Positions 26,570 through 33,280 of a DNA stretch of 33,280 nt are shown piece by piece. The DNA is from Prolixibacteraceae bacterium. Its GTDB lineage: Bacteria > Bacteroidota > Bacteroidia > Bacteroidales > Prolixibacteraceae. The position numbers and the translations under genes were made by a program. Within the stretch, counting starts at the first letter, position 1, and every line of letters starts with the position of its first letter. The notes below the pieces were generated by a model. The model did not search any database, was not told where the DNA came from, and worked only from the letters and a program-made list of their open reading frames with translations. The DNA lies in the NCBI GenBank assembly GCA_019163175.1, contig JAFLKN010000069.1, forward strand, positions 1 through 33,280, in the 5' to 3' direction.

Positions 26570-27171
26570 AAGAATTTCAGAATAAAAGTGACCAGAAAGG
26601 GAACCAGTAAGGTTAAAACAACTCCGCTAAAAACCGAAATAATACTCCATTCTTTTCCTGAATATCTTGTGATTATGGGTAGCGTGGTGTCCATCGAAGT
26701 GGCTCCTCCTGAAGCAATTCCTGCCAGTTTTCCAAAATACTGAACCAATATTGGGGTAATCAGCAGAGTTAATATCTCGCGTGAGATATTTGATAATAAG
26801 GCAATAACTCCTAATGTTTCGCCGCTAATACGGGCAATGAATAAGCTCGAAAGGCTGTAGTAGCCGAATCCGGCACCAACAGCCAACACTTCTTTGAGCT
26901 TTAAGTCAGGAATGAAAACGGAAACAATGGCTGTTCCGATTAAAGTTCCGACAATGACTCCAAAGGGGACGAACAGGATTTTGATTTTCATGGTTTTTAG
27001 AACCTTCCACGAATTTCGGTCAGCTCCAATACCGATTCCAACTAAAAACATCAGGACATAAAGGGCATACAGGCTGAAATCATTTTGAATGAATAACTTC
27101 GGAACGTTTCCGGTGATACCCAGCAGAACTCCGGCAACAAAAAAGGAGAGAATTATTAAACTGCTTTTCAT
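26566..27171 (-). CDS. lysO: LysO-family lysine exporter, C-terminal (large) part
   Basis: The 201 residues start at the ATG at 27171 (MKSSLIILSFFVAGVLLG) and match the C-terminal two-thirds of LysO/YbjE, with about seven membrane helices. Conserved runs are AVGAGFGYYSLSS and SGGATSMDTTLPII. E. coli LysO exports L-lysine and is one chain of about 300 residues. Here its N-terminal part is a separate gene just upstream, with stop and start one base apart (TGA-t-ATG). This split is known in Bacteroidota. The stop codon overlaps the convergent HAD gene. Confidence 0.85.
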   Translation of the reverse strand: MKSSLIILSFFVAGVLLGITGNVPKLFIQNDFSLYALYVLMFLVGIGIGADRNSWKVLKTMKIKILFVPFGVIVGTLIGTAIVSVFIPDLKLKEVLAVGAGFGYYSLSSLFIARISGETLGVIALLSNISREILTLLITPILVQYFGKLAGIASGGATSMDTTLPIITRYSGKEWSIISVFSGVVLTLLVPFLVTFILKFF

Positions 27172-27172
27172 A

Positions 27173-27460
27173 TCAAACTCCCTCGTTTTTTCCTGAATTA
27201 AAAAATACGCGATAAACAATCCACAAGGTAAAAACGCTACCGGTAATTGCGCCAATTGTAATAATTAGTGCCTGTACGCCAATTTTGTCTAAATTCTGAA
27301 TTATGGTTTTGTTGAGCCCTACCGAAATGCCAAGCAAAGCCAGCAGCAGATAAATCGCATAGGAGATAAGCCTGTCGTTTAGTTTTATCATCCGTGGGAA
27401 ACGATTGATCGCAAAACCAATAAGAATGCCAGCCAGCATGACCAGTAATATCGTTACCAT
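27173..27460 (-). CDS. LysO-family lysine exporter, N-terminal (small) part
   Basis: The 95 residues begin at the ATG at 27460 (MVTILLVMLAGILIGFAINR) and match the N-terminal domain of LysO, with about three membrane helices. The 47 residues that could be added upstream do not resemble the family and overlap the divergent promoter region. It should pair with the downstream large part to make the full exporter. It is divergent from the Fur-family gene. Confidence 0.8.
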   Translation of the reverse strand: MVTILLVMLAGILIGFAINRFPRMIKLNDRLISYAIYLLLALLGISVGLNKTIIQNLDKIGVQALIITIGAITGSVFTLWIVYRVFFNSGKNEGV

Positions 27461-27579
27461 AGTCCTAAATTTTTTAATAAGCGTTTCAAATGTGCATAAA
27501 TTTGACCACCTGAACAAAAATCCAAGCAACCAGATTTTCAGGAATCGGATAATTCCAGACAAGCTCAATTTAATTTCCA

Positions 27580-27587
27580 TATATTTG
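27580..27587 (+). promoter_or_regulatory. Putative -7 element of the Fur-family/metal operon
   Basis: TATATTTG matches TAnnTTTG exactly, 48 nt before the ATG at 27635. A -33 box is not clear. The leader contains the palindrome ATCAATTGAT (27598-27607), but no convincing Zur box; autoregulation is possible but not shown by sequence. Confidence 0.5.
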
Positions 27588-27634
27588 CAACAATGTATCA
27601 ATTGATTTGTTTGTGTGTTTTAAAAGTTGCTAAA

Positions 27635-28045
27635 ATGAACGCCACCGAAATATTACAGCATCATGAGGTCAAGAAGACAGCCCCGCGGGTTGCTATAATT
27701 CAGGCTTTACAAAAGGGTCGTTCTCCATTGTCGGAGAGCGAGTTGAAAGATGATCTGGGTGATTTTTATGACCGTACAACTTTTTACCGTAGCATGCAAA
27801 CACTCGCCGAGGCGGGTGTTATTCACCGCATTGTAGTTGATAATGTGCTGGTCAAATATGTCCTGAACGATTGCGAACACGGGCATCATCACCAGCCCGA
27901 TCATGTGCATTTTTATTGTCAGCAATGCAAGTCTCTTATTTGTATGGACGAACTAAAAACTCCTTTCTATCAACTTCCGTCTGGATTTAAGCAACAGACC
28001 TGCGAAGTAATTATTCGGGGTTTATGTGTAAAATGTAATCAATAA
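27635..28045 (+). CDS. Fur-family metal-responsive repressor, possibly Zur
   Basis: The 136 residues start at the ATG at 27635 (MNATEILQHHEVKKTAPRV). The N-terminal winged helix includes DRTTFYRSMQTLAEAGV, the Fur DNA-recognition region. The metal-binding half has CEHGHHHQPDHVHFYCQQC and a final CVKCNQ, giving two CxxC pairs for the structural zinc. The gene is followed 6 bp later by a COG0523 GTPase and then a TonB-dependent receptor, which fits a zinc regulator better than an iron one. Metal specificity is inferred from context only. Confidence 0.82.
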   Translation: MNATEILQHHEVKKTAPRVAIIQALQKGRSPLSESELKDDLGDFYDRTTFYRSMQTLAEAGVIHRIVVDNVLVKYVLNDCEHGHHHQPDHVHFYCQQCKSLICMDELKTPFYQLPSGFKQQTCEVIIRGLCVKCNQ

Positions 28046-28051
28046 ACGAAA

Positions 28052-29086
28052 ATGGCAAGTCAGGAGAGAATACCGGTAACCATTATTACAGGCTTTTTAG
28101 GAGCAGGAAAAACCAGTTTGCTGAATAACCTGATTCGGAAACATCCGGAAAAGAAATTTGCTGTGATCGAAAATGAATTCGGAGAAACTGGCATTGATGG
28201 TGGTTTGATTGCTACTGCTCCGGATGCCATTTTTGAACTGAATAATGGTTGCATTTGCTGCTCATTGGGCGATGACTTCTTGAATACTCTCGAAAATTTG
28301 CTGGGTAGCTCCTACGAATTCACTCATTTACTGGTTGAAACTACTGGAATTGCTGATCCTTCTGCAATTGTTGATGCTTTCGTTTCAGGAGCAACCATAC
28401 AACAGCGATTTAAAATAGACAGTGTTGTTGGGGTGGTTGATGCTGTTAATTTCGAGGATTTGATGGATGAACAGGTAGAAGTGCGTAAACAAATAGCAGT
28501 AGCCGATCTGGTTTTACTGAATAAATCGGACTGTGTGCATGCGGATTACCTTGTGCGTTTGACAGAAATGGTTCAAGGTATTAATCCCATGGCTCAGATT
28601 TACAATACAACTTTCGGATCGGTCAGTGATTTTCAGGTTTTGGATACCAATTCATTTTCAGGAGAAGTGATACAAACATCTACCTTAAAATTTTGCCAGC
28701 CCGATTGGTCCGAAGGTGCTCTGCTGAAGCAAAAGTCGTTCATTCATCAGACTCCAAAATCAGAACATCAACACGATATAACCTCGGTTGGATTTACATT
28801 TAAGGGAAGTTTTGATGTGAATAAATTCGGGTTATGGATGCAGAATTTTCTGTATTTCAATCAGGATCATGTGTTTCGGGTAAAAGGAATTATGAGTTTC
28901 GATCAGACTGAAGATCAGTTTGTGTTTCATGGCGTACGGGCTTCGTTTATGTTTGAGGTTGGCAAACCTTGGGGCAACGAAGAACGGTTCAGTAAACTGG
29001 TATTTATCGGCAAAGACCTTTCCGCTAAAGAACTGGAAGCAAACTTACTTCAGCTGCTGGTTAAGGAGGATGAACCCGCTTTATGA
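28052..29086 (+). CDS. COG0523 (CobW/ZNG1-like) metal-chaperone GTPase
   Basis: The 344 residues have GFLGAGKTS (14-22, P-loop), the metal-binding CICC (67-70), ETTGIADP (switch region) and NKSD (base specificity). The C-terminal CobW_C domain is present, and a His-containing linker (SEHQHD) precedes it. These proteins deliver metal, mostly zinc, to client enzymes when zinc is scarce. It sits between a Fur-family gene and a His/Cys-rich small protein; its stop overlaps the next start (ATGA). Zinc as the metal is the likeliest reading. Confidence 0.9.
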   Translation: MASQERIPVTIITGFLGAGKTSLLNNLIRKHPEKKFAVIENEFGETGIDGGLIATAPDAIFELNNGCICCSLGDDFLNTLENLLGSSYEFTHLLVETTGIADPSAIVDAFVSGATIQQRFKIDSVVGVVDAVNFEDLMDEQVEVRKQIAVADLVLLNKSDCVHADYLVRLTEMVQGINPMAQIYNTTFGSVSDFQVLDTNSFSGEVIQTSTLKFCQPDWSEGALLKQKSFIHQTPKSEHQHDITSVGFTFKGSFDVNKFGLWMQNFLYFNQDHVFRVKGIMSFDQTEDQFVFHGVRASFMFEVGKPWGNEERFSKLVFIGKDLSAKELEANLLQLLVKEDEPAL

Positions 29087-29391
29087 TCCGAAAGCTAAAA
29101 CATATTATTTCGTTCGTTGTATTGTTGGCTTTCTTTTGGCCAACAGTTGTAAAACTCCAACATCATCATTTGCATCATGATTGTGAAGGTCATTGCAGTT
29201 CAAATTCCCAATCCTTTCATGAAAAGTGTGAGGTCTGTAACTTTGAGTTTTCATTTTTTTCAGCCGATGCAATTTGTTTAGATTTAGAGAAAGATAAACC
29301 CGCAGATTCTTATAGTGAGGGTTACCAGTATAACATACCAGCCACTTTTGTATCCTATTCATTCTTATTACGCGCACCTCCCTTTTGCTGA
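29083..29391 (+). CDS. Small His/Cys-rich exported protein
   Basis: The 102 residues start with a signal-type helix (about 8-20). A metal-ligand-rich stretch follows: HHHLHHDCEGHC, then FHEKCEVCNFEF. I do not recognise a named family. The cluster of His and CxxC ligands and its place between a COG0523 GTPase and a TonB-dependent receptor suggest a periplasmic or surface metal-binding role, such as passing zinc from the receptor. It overlaps the GTPase gene by 4 nt, which supports it being real. Confidence 0.75.
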   Translation: MIRKLKHIISFVVLLAFFWPTVVKLQHHHLHHDCEGHCSSNSQSFHEKCEVCNFEFSFFSADAICLDLEKDKPADSYSEGYQYNIPATFVSYSFLLRAPPFC

Positions 29392-29448
29392 ACAGCTTCA
29401 GTATTTTCAGAATTAAGGTCGTAATTTTTTATTTAAAACATACTAAAA

Positions 29449-31695
29449 GTGAGAACTATACTTATTGTATGCGTTATGGTATTGGCATGGCAAGGACTTA
29501 ACGCACAAAATAAACTATCCGGAAGAATAACAGATCAGAATCAGTTAGCCTTAGCCGGAACCAGCATATTTGTTCCGGAGATGAACAAAGGAACCATTTC
29601 TGACGCGAACGGAAATTATGAATTGACCAATCTGCCCAATGGTAAGATTAAAATTCAGTTTTCATTTATCGGTTATACCAATCGGATTGAAAATTTGGTT
29701 TTTAATGGGAGAAGTGAGGAACTCAATATCCAACTAATACAAACCTCGATAGAAGGAGAAGAAATAGTGGTTTCGGGTGGATACAATTCTACGCAGCACG
29801 ATAATGCGGTTAAAATAGATGTCCTTAAACTGAATCCGTTCAATATAAAAAGCACACCGAATTTTACCGAAGTACTAACCCGAGTGCCTGGAGTTGATAT
29901 GATTTCGAAAGGAAGTGGAGTATCCAAACCGGTCATCAGAGGGCTTTCGATGAATGATATTTTGGTCTTGAACAATGGTGTCCGGTTCGAGAATTATCAA
30001 TATTCCAGCCATCATCCACTCGGAATTGATGAATTTGGAATTGATGATGTGGAGATTATTAAAGGTCCGGCATCCTTGCTTTATGGCTCTGATGCAATTG
30101 GGGGAGTCATCAATTTTATCAAGGAGAAACCAGCACCGGTGGGCAGTGTTATAGGTGATTACAACCTGCAACTTTTTTCGAATACTCAAGGCATCACCAA
30201 TAACCTGGGAATAAAAGGCTCGGCAGGGAAATGGTATGGAGGAATTCGTGCCGGTCAAAAATCGAATGCCGATTTTTTGCAGGGTGGTGGTGAATTTGCT
30301 CCCAATTCGAGGTTCAATGAGTGGTCATTTAAGGCAAATGCGGGTTTTACTGATCGGGTTGGAACGTTCAAACTGTATTACGATTTTTACAATCAAAAAC
30401 TTGGATTGGTTGAGGAGGAAGCGTTTGAAGAAATTTTGGAGAGAGGCCGGGCAAATCGAATTTTTTATCAGGAGCTGAACACGCATTTACTTTCGTCGCA
30501 AAACAAACTATACCTCGGAAAATTTAAGCTGGATTTAAATTCAGCATTTCAAAATACCGAACTCATTCATTTTGCGGAGGCTGATGTTTTCGAGATTCAG
30601 ATGAAACTTGCCACGCTGACATATGAAGCTAAACTTCATTTGCCATCTAACGAAAATTCGGAATATATACTTGGTTTTCAGGGCTTCAATCAAAAAAATA
30701 CCAATTTAAACGACCGCGAAACCAAACTTTTGCCCGATGCAATTACAATTAGTAACTCTGTTTTTGGTTTGATTCAGTATACCTTTTACAGCAAGTTGAA
30801 AGTGCAGACCGGATTGCGATACGATCAAAAAAATATTTCAAGCCAGTCAATTGGATTAGCTGAAATGCCGGAATTCCGACCGGCAATTGACAGGTCATAC
30901 GGTAGCTTTAGTGGATCTTTGGGCGCAACCTATAATGTTTCCGAAGAACTTTTATTCCGGACTAATTTTGCGGCAGCATACCGTACCCCAAATTTAGCTG
31001 AACTAACTTCGAATGGACAACATGAATTGCGTTTCGAAGTGGGCGATTCCAGGCTTGTTCCAGAAAATGCTTATGAGTCGGATTTAAGTTTGCATTATCA
31101 CAAGGAGAATTTCACTTTCGATGTTGCGGTATTTTATAACCTGATTAATCATTACATTTTTATTGCGCCAACAGGTTCAATGACCGAATCCGGAATTGGC
31201 ATATATCGTTATCGTCAAGCTAATACCGGATTGTGGGGCGGAGAAGTTGGTCTGCATATTCATCCCAAACAAATAGAGTGGTTGCACCTTGAAACAACAT
31301 TTGCTTCGGTAACGGGGAAGCAAAAAGGAGGAGATTATTTGCCATTTGTACCCGCAAATAAATTGCATTTTGAACTTCGTGCTGAAAAAGAGCAACTGTT
31401 GTTTTTTCAGCAGGCCAATGTTTCGTTGCTTACAAGTACCGCTTTTGCGCAAAACCACGCAGCACCTGAGGAATCGGTGACCAAAGGTTATATTTTGGTT
31501 GATATTGGTATTGGCGGGAATATAAAAGCAGGAAGGCAGTTTCTTCTTCTTCGCCTAAGCGTGAATAACCTTTTTGATAAGAAATACATCGATCATTTGT
31601 CGACTTTAAAGGAAGTAAATCTTTATAATCCCGGAAGGAATATAGCTTTAAGCTTAAAAATACCGTTTGGCTCGGCGGCGAAGAATAATCTTTAA
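29449..31695 (+). CDS. TonB-dependent receptor, probably for zinc or a zinc chelate
   Basis: The 748 residues start at a GTG (MRTILIVCVMVLAWQGLNA-Q is a good signal peptide). A carboxypeptidase-regulatory-like domain (about 22-105), a plug (about 115-225; GVSKPVIRGLSMNDILVL, KGPASLLYGSDAIGGVINF) and a 22-strand-type barrel follow. The C-terminus has VNNLFDKKYIDH and the final strand GRNIALSLKIPF. The plug-region YQYSSHHPLGIDEFG resembles ZnuD-like receptors. It lies 57 bp after the His/Cys-rich gene, so probably in the same operon. Zinc is inferred from the neighbours. Copper or another metal is possible. Confidence 0.85.
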   Translation: MRTILIVCVMVLAWQGLNAQNKLSGRITDQNQLALAGTSIFVPEMNKGTISDANGNYELTNLPNGKIKIQFSFIGYTNRIENLVFNGRSEELNIQLIQTSIEGEEIVVSGGYNSTQHDNAVKIDVLKLNPFNIKSTPNFTEVLTRVPGVDMISKGSGVSKPVIRGLSMNDILVLNNGVRFENYQYSSHHPLGIDEFGIDDVEIIKGPASLLYGSDAIGGVINFIKEKPAPVGSVIGDYNLQLFSNTQGITNNLGIKGSAGKWYGGIRAGQKSNADFLQGGGEFAPNSRFNEWSFKANAGFTDRVGTFKLYYDFYNQKLGLVEEEAFEEILERGRANRIFYQELNTHLLSSQNKLYLGKFKLDLNSAFQNTELIHFAEADVFEIQMKLATLTYEAKLHLPSNENSEYILGFQGFNQKNTNLNDRETKLLPDAITISNSVFGLIQYTFYSKLKVQTGLRYDQKNISSQSIGLAEMPEFRPAIDRSYGSFSGSLGATYNVSEELLFRTNFAAAYRTPNLAELTSNGQHELRFEVGDSRLVPENAYESDLSLHYHKENFTFDVAVFYNLINHYIFIAPTGSMTESGIGIYRYRQANTGLWGGEVGLHIHPKQIEWLHLETTFASVTGKQKGGDYLPFVPANKLHFELRAEKEQLLFFQQANVSLLTSTAFAQNHAAPEESVTKGYILVDIGIGGNIKAGRQFLLLRLSVNNLFDKKYIDHLSTLKEVNLYNPGRNIALSLKIPFGSAAKNNL

Positions 31696-31844
31696 AGTTT
31701 ATATGGAACGATTTTACTAACATTTTTTGTGAATATCTAATCTGTGGCATCCCGTCCCGATTTCAAAACAATTGTTAATTTCATCCGGTTTTAGGTAAAA
31801 ACCAAAAACTAAAATAAAAATTAACTAATCTTTAAACTTAAAGG

Positions 31845-31849
31845 AGAAC
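31845..31849 (+). promoter_or_regulatory. Shine-Dalgarno-like site before the uracil permease
   Basis: AGGAG lies about 8 nt before the ATG at 31855, a good ribosome-binding site, which is uncommon among the other genes in this window. In the 159-bp gap upstream I see only a weak GGTTTT/AAAACC hairpin near 31790 and no clear promoter. Confidence 0.5.
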
Positions 31850-31854
31850 TACAA

Positions 31855-33144
31855 ATGGCGAGACGAATCATTGGTATTCATGAGAAACTACCTGTATTAG
31901 AGAGCTTACCGCTCAGTTTTCAGCACTTAACAGCCATGTTTGGTGCGACAATTCTGGTTCCTATTTTGCTGGGGGTTGACCCTGCCATCGCTCTGTTAAT
32001 GAATGGTATTGGTACTTTAATCTACACCTGGATCACAAAGGGTGGTATTCCTGCATATTTGGGATCAAGCTTTGCGTTTATTGCTCCGGCTATGTTGGTT
32101 ATAAGCACTTACGGTGGCTTTTCTCATGCACAATCAGGATTTATCTTCTTTGGTTTATTCTTTATTCTGATCTCGTTTGTAGTTAAGTTTTGGGGTATTA
32201 AATGGATTGACATTGTGATGCCACCTGCGGTAATGGGTGCAGTGGTTGCAATTATTGGTCTTGAACTTGCTCCTGTTGCGGCTCAAATGGCAGGCTTAGC
32301 ACCTTGGCCTACCAATGTCGGACAAACAGTTCAGCCTTTTGTAATGGATGGCAACACTGTTATAGTTTCTATGTTTACTTTGATTATTGGTATTGTAGGT
32401 TCGGTTTTGTTTAAAGGATTTATGCAGGTTATTCCTATTTTGATTGCTGTTGTAGCCGGATATTTGCTAGCCTTATCTATGGGTATGGTTGATACAACTG
32501 CTATTGCCAATGCCGCTTGGTTTGCACTTCCTAAATTCCAGACTCCTGTTTTCGATATCAACGCCATTGTAATTATAGCTCCGGCTTGTATTGTTGTTTT
32601 GGCAGAACATATTAGCCACTTAATAGTAACCGGAAAAATTACAGAATCTGATCTGATGGAAAATCCAGGTTTGCACCGGTCATTACTTGGCGATGGTATT
32701 AGTAACGTACTTTCAGGTTTTGCAGGTTCACCTCCCAATACAACTTATGGCGAAAACATTGGCGTAATGGCTATTACGCGCGTATATTCTGTTTGGGTAA
32801 TCCGTGGAGCTGCTTTATTGGCTATAGCATTTTCGCTGATTGGTAAAGTTTCGGCTGCTATTTCAACTATACCTGGTTCGGTAATGGGTGGAATAACTAT
32901 GTTGTTGTATGGTGTAATTGCCGTTCAGGGGTTCCGCATGTTTGTGGAGCAGAAAGTCGACTTCAGCAAAAACAGCAATATGGTTTTGGGCGCAGTAACT
33001 TTCGTAGTTGGCGTGAGTGGTGCAAGTATAAACATTGGCTCAGTTCAGTTGAAAGGGATGGCTTTTGCCGCTATTATCGGAGTTGTACTTTCTTTGATTT
33101 TCTGGTCATTTGGAAAATTGAAAATCATGAATAAAGAAGCATAA
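31855..33144 (+). CDS. uraA: Uracil/xanthine-family permease (UraA-like)
   Basis: The 429 residues have the 14-helix nucleobase-ascorbate (NCS2) layout. The N-terminal signature is PLSFQHLTAMFGATILVP, and the substrate region has VVLAEHISH (Glu of helix 8) and SPPNTTYGENIGVMAITR (helix 10). This pattern is that of UraA, which brings in uracil with protons, rather than of xanthine or urate carriers. It is a single gene with its own terminator. Confidence 0.93.
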   Translation: MARRIIGIHEKLPVLESLPLSFQHLTAMFGATILVPILLGVDPAIALLMNGIGTLIYTWITKGGIPAYLGSSFAFIAPAMLVISTYGGFSHAQSGFIFFGLFFILISFVVKFWGIKWIDIVMPPAVMGAVVAIIGLELAPVAAQMAGLAPWPTNVGQTVQPFVMDGNTVIVSMFTLIIGIVGSVLFKGFMQVIPILIAVVAGYLLALSMGMVDTTAIANAAWFALPKFQTPVFDINAIVIIAPACIVVLAEHISHLIVTGKITESDLMENPGLHRSLLGDGISNVLSGFAGSPPNTTYGENIGVMAITRVYSVWVIRGAALLAIAFSLIGKVSAAISTIPGSVMGGITMLLYGVIAVQGFRMFVEQKVDFSKNSNMVLGAVTFVVGVSGASINIGSVQLKGMAFAAIIGVVLSLIFWSFGKLKIMNKEA

Positions 33145-33161
33145 AAGAACTGTATAAAAGT

Positions 33162-33206
33162 AAAGACCGGCTTCCAATCGGTTCGAATGATTTGAAGCCA
33201 GTCTTT
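33162..33206 (+). terminator. Terminator after the uracil permease
   Basis: AAAGACcGGCTTC (33162-33174) pairs with GAAGCCaGTCTTT (33194-33206), with a C/A mismatch and a 19-nt loop, then TTATA and an A-rich run. It lies 18 nt after the stop codon. Confidence 0.7.
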
Positions 33207-33280
33207 TATATCGAAAAAAAAACGGTAATGAGGCCAAAAATAGTTGGTGGAATTGATAAAATTATTTTTTAAAATACTAT

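Noticed and set aside
27461-27601. N-terminal extension of the small LysO part
   Set aside because: The added 47 residues do not resemble LysO and would overlap the divergent promoter; MVTILLVMLAG is a natural start.
1-33280. CRISPR arrays, tRNA or rRNA genes, prophage modules and known defence systems
   Set aside because: No regularly spaced repeats, cloverleaf-like sequences, rRNA stretches, or phage or defence genes were seen by eye on either strand.

Overview
The window comes from a chromosome that looks like Bacteroidota, probably the Bacteroidales/Marinilabiliales side (an inference). The signs are several TAnnTTTG -7 promoter motifs with no need for a Shine-Dalgarno, a TonB-dependent receptor with an N-terminal carboxypeptidase-regulatory-like domain, a PorV/PorQ-like barrel, a helix-hairpin-helix outer-membrane barrel, and LysO split into two genes. 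Genes are tightly packed and often overlap by 1-4 nt.

Layout. (1) 1-3428: lysS (partial, minus) and recJ (plus) diverge from a shared intergenic region; recJ is followed by a strong hairpin terminator. (2) 3587-4692: a dead IS256/IS1249-type transposase, then two compound palindromes. (3) 4876-15804: an AT-rich carbohydrate locus. On the minus strand are an LtaS/OpgB-like phosphoglycerol-transferase-type membrane protein and a membrane-anchored tandem GH26-like protein. On the plus strand are a membrane-anchored clan GH-A protein and a 1262-residue fusion of a processive GT2 synthase with two periplasmic glycosidase-type domains. An intact IS982-family element with perfect 16-bp ends sits between the two arms. 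(4) 15868-16188: a Gdx/SugE transporter. (5) 16220-21051 (minus): membrane MutS-like ATPase, PAP2 phosphatase, obgE, adk and hpt. (6) 21183-26569 (plus): purE, a PorV/PorQ-like barrel coupled to an HhH/barrel protein, a PlsC-like acyltransferase and a HAD hydrolase. (7) 26566-27460 (minus): split LysO. (8) 27635-31695 (plus): a Fur-family regulator, a COG0523 GTPase, a His/Cys-rich small protein and a TonB-dependent receptor, which together read as a zinc-homeostasis operon. (9) 31855-33144: uracil permease.

The most interesting region is the locus at 4.9-15.8 kb. The GT2 synthase would make a polysaccharide and push it across the inner membrane. Its fused GH26-like domain and the separate GH-A and GH26-like proteins would cut, transfer or bind the chain in the periplasm. 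The LtaS-like protein, which carries an N-terminal beta-sandwich, could add phosphoglycerol-type groups. The logic resembles osmoregulated periplasmic glucan systems (OpgH/OpgB, and NdvB-type GT2-GH17 fusions), but with different glycosidase families and with several domains that have lost catalytic residues. Product and function are inferred, not shown.
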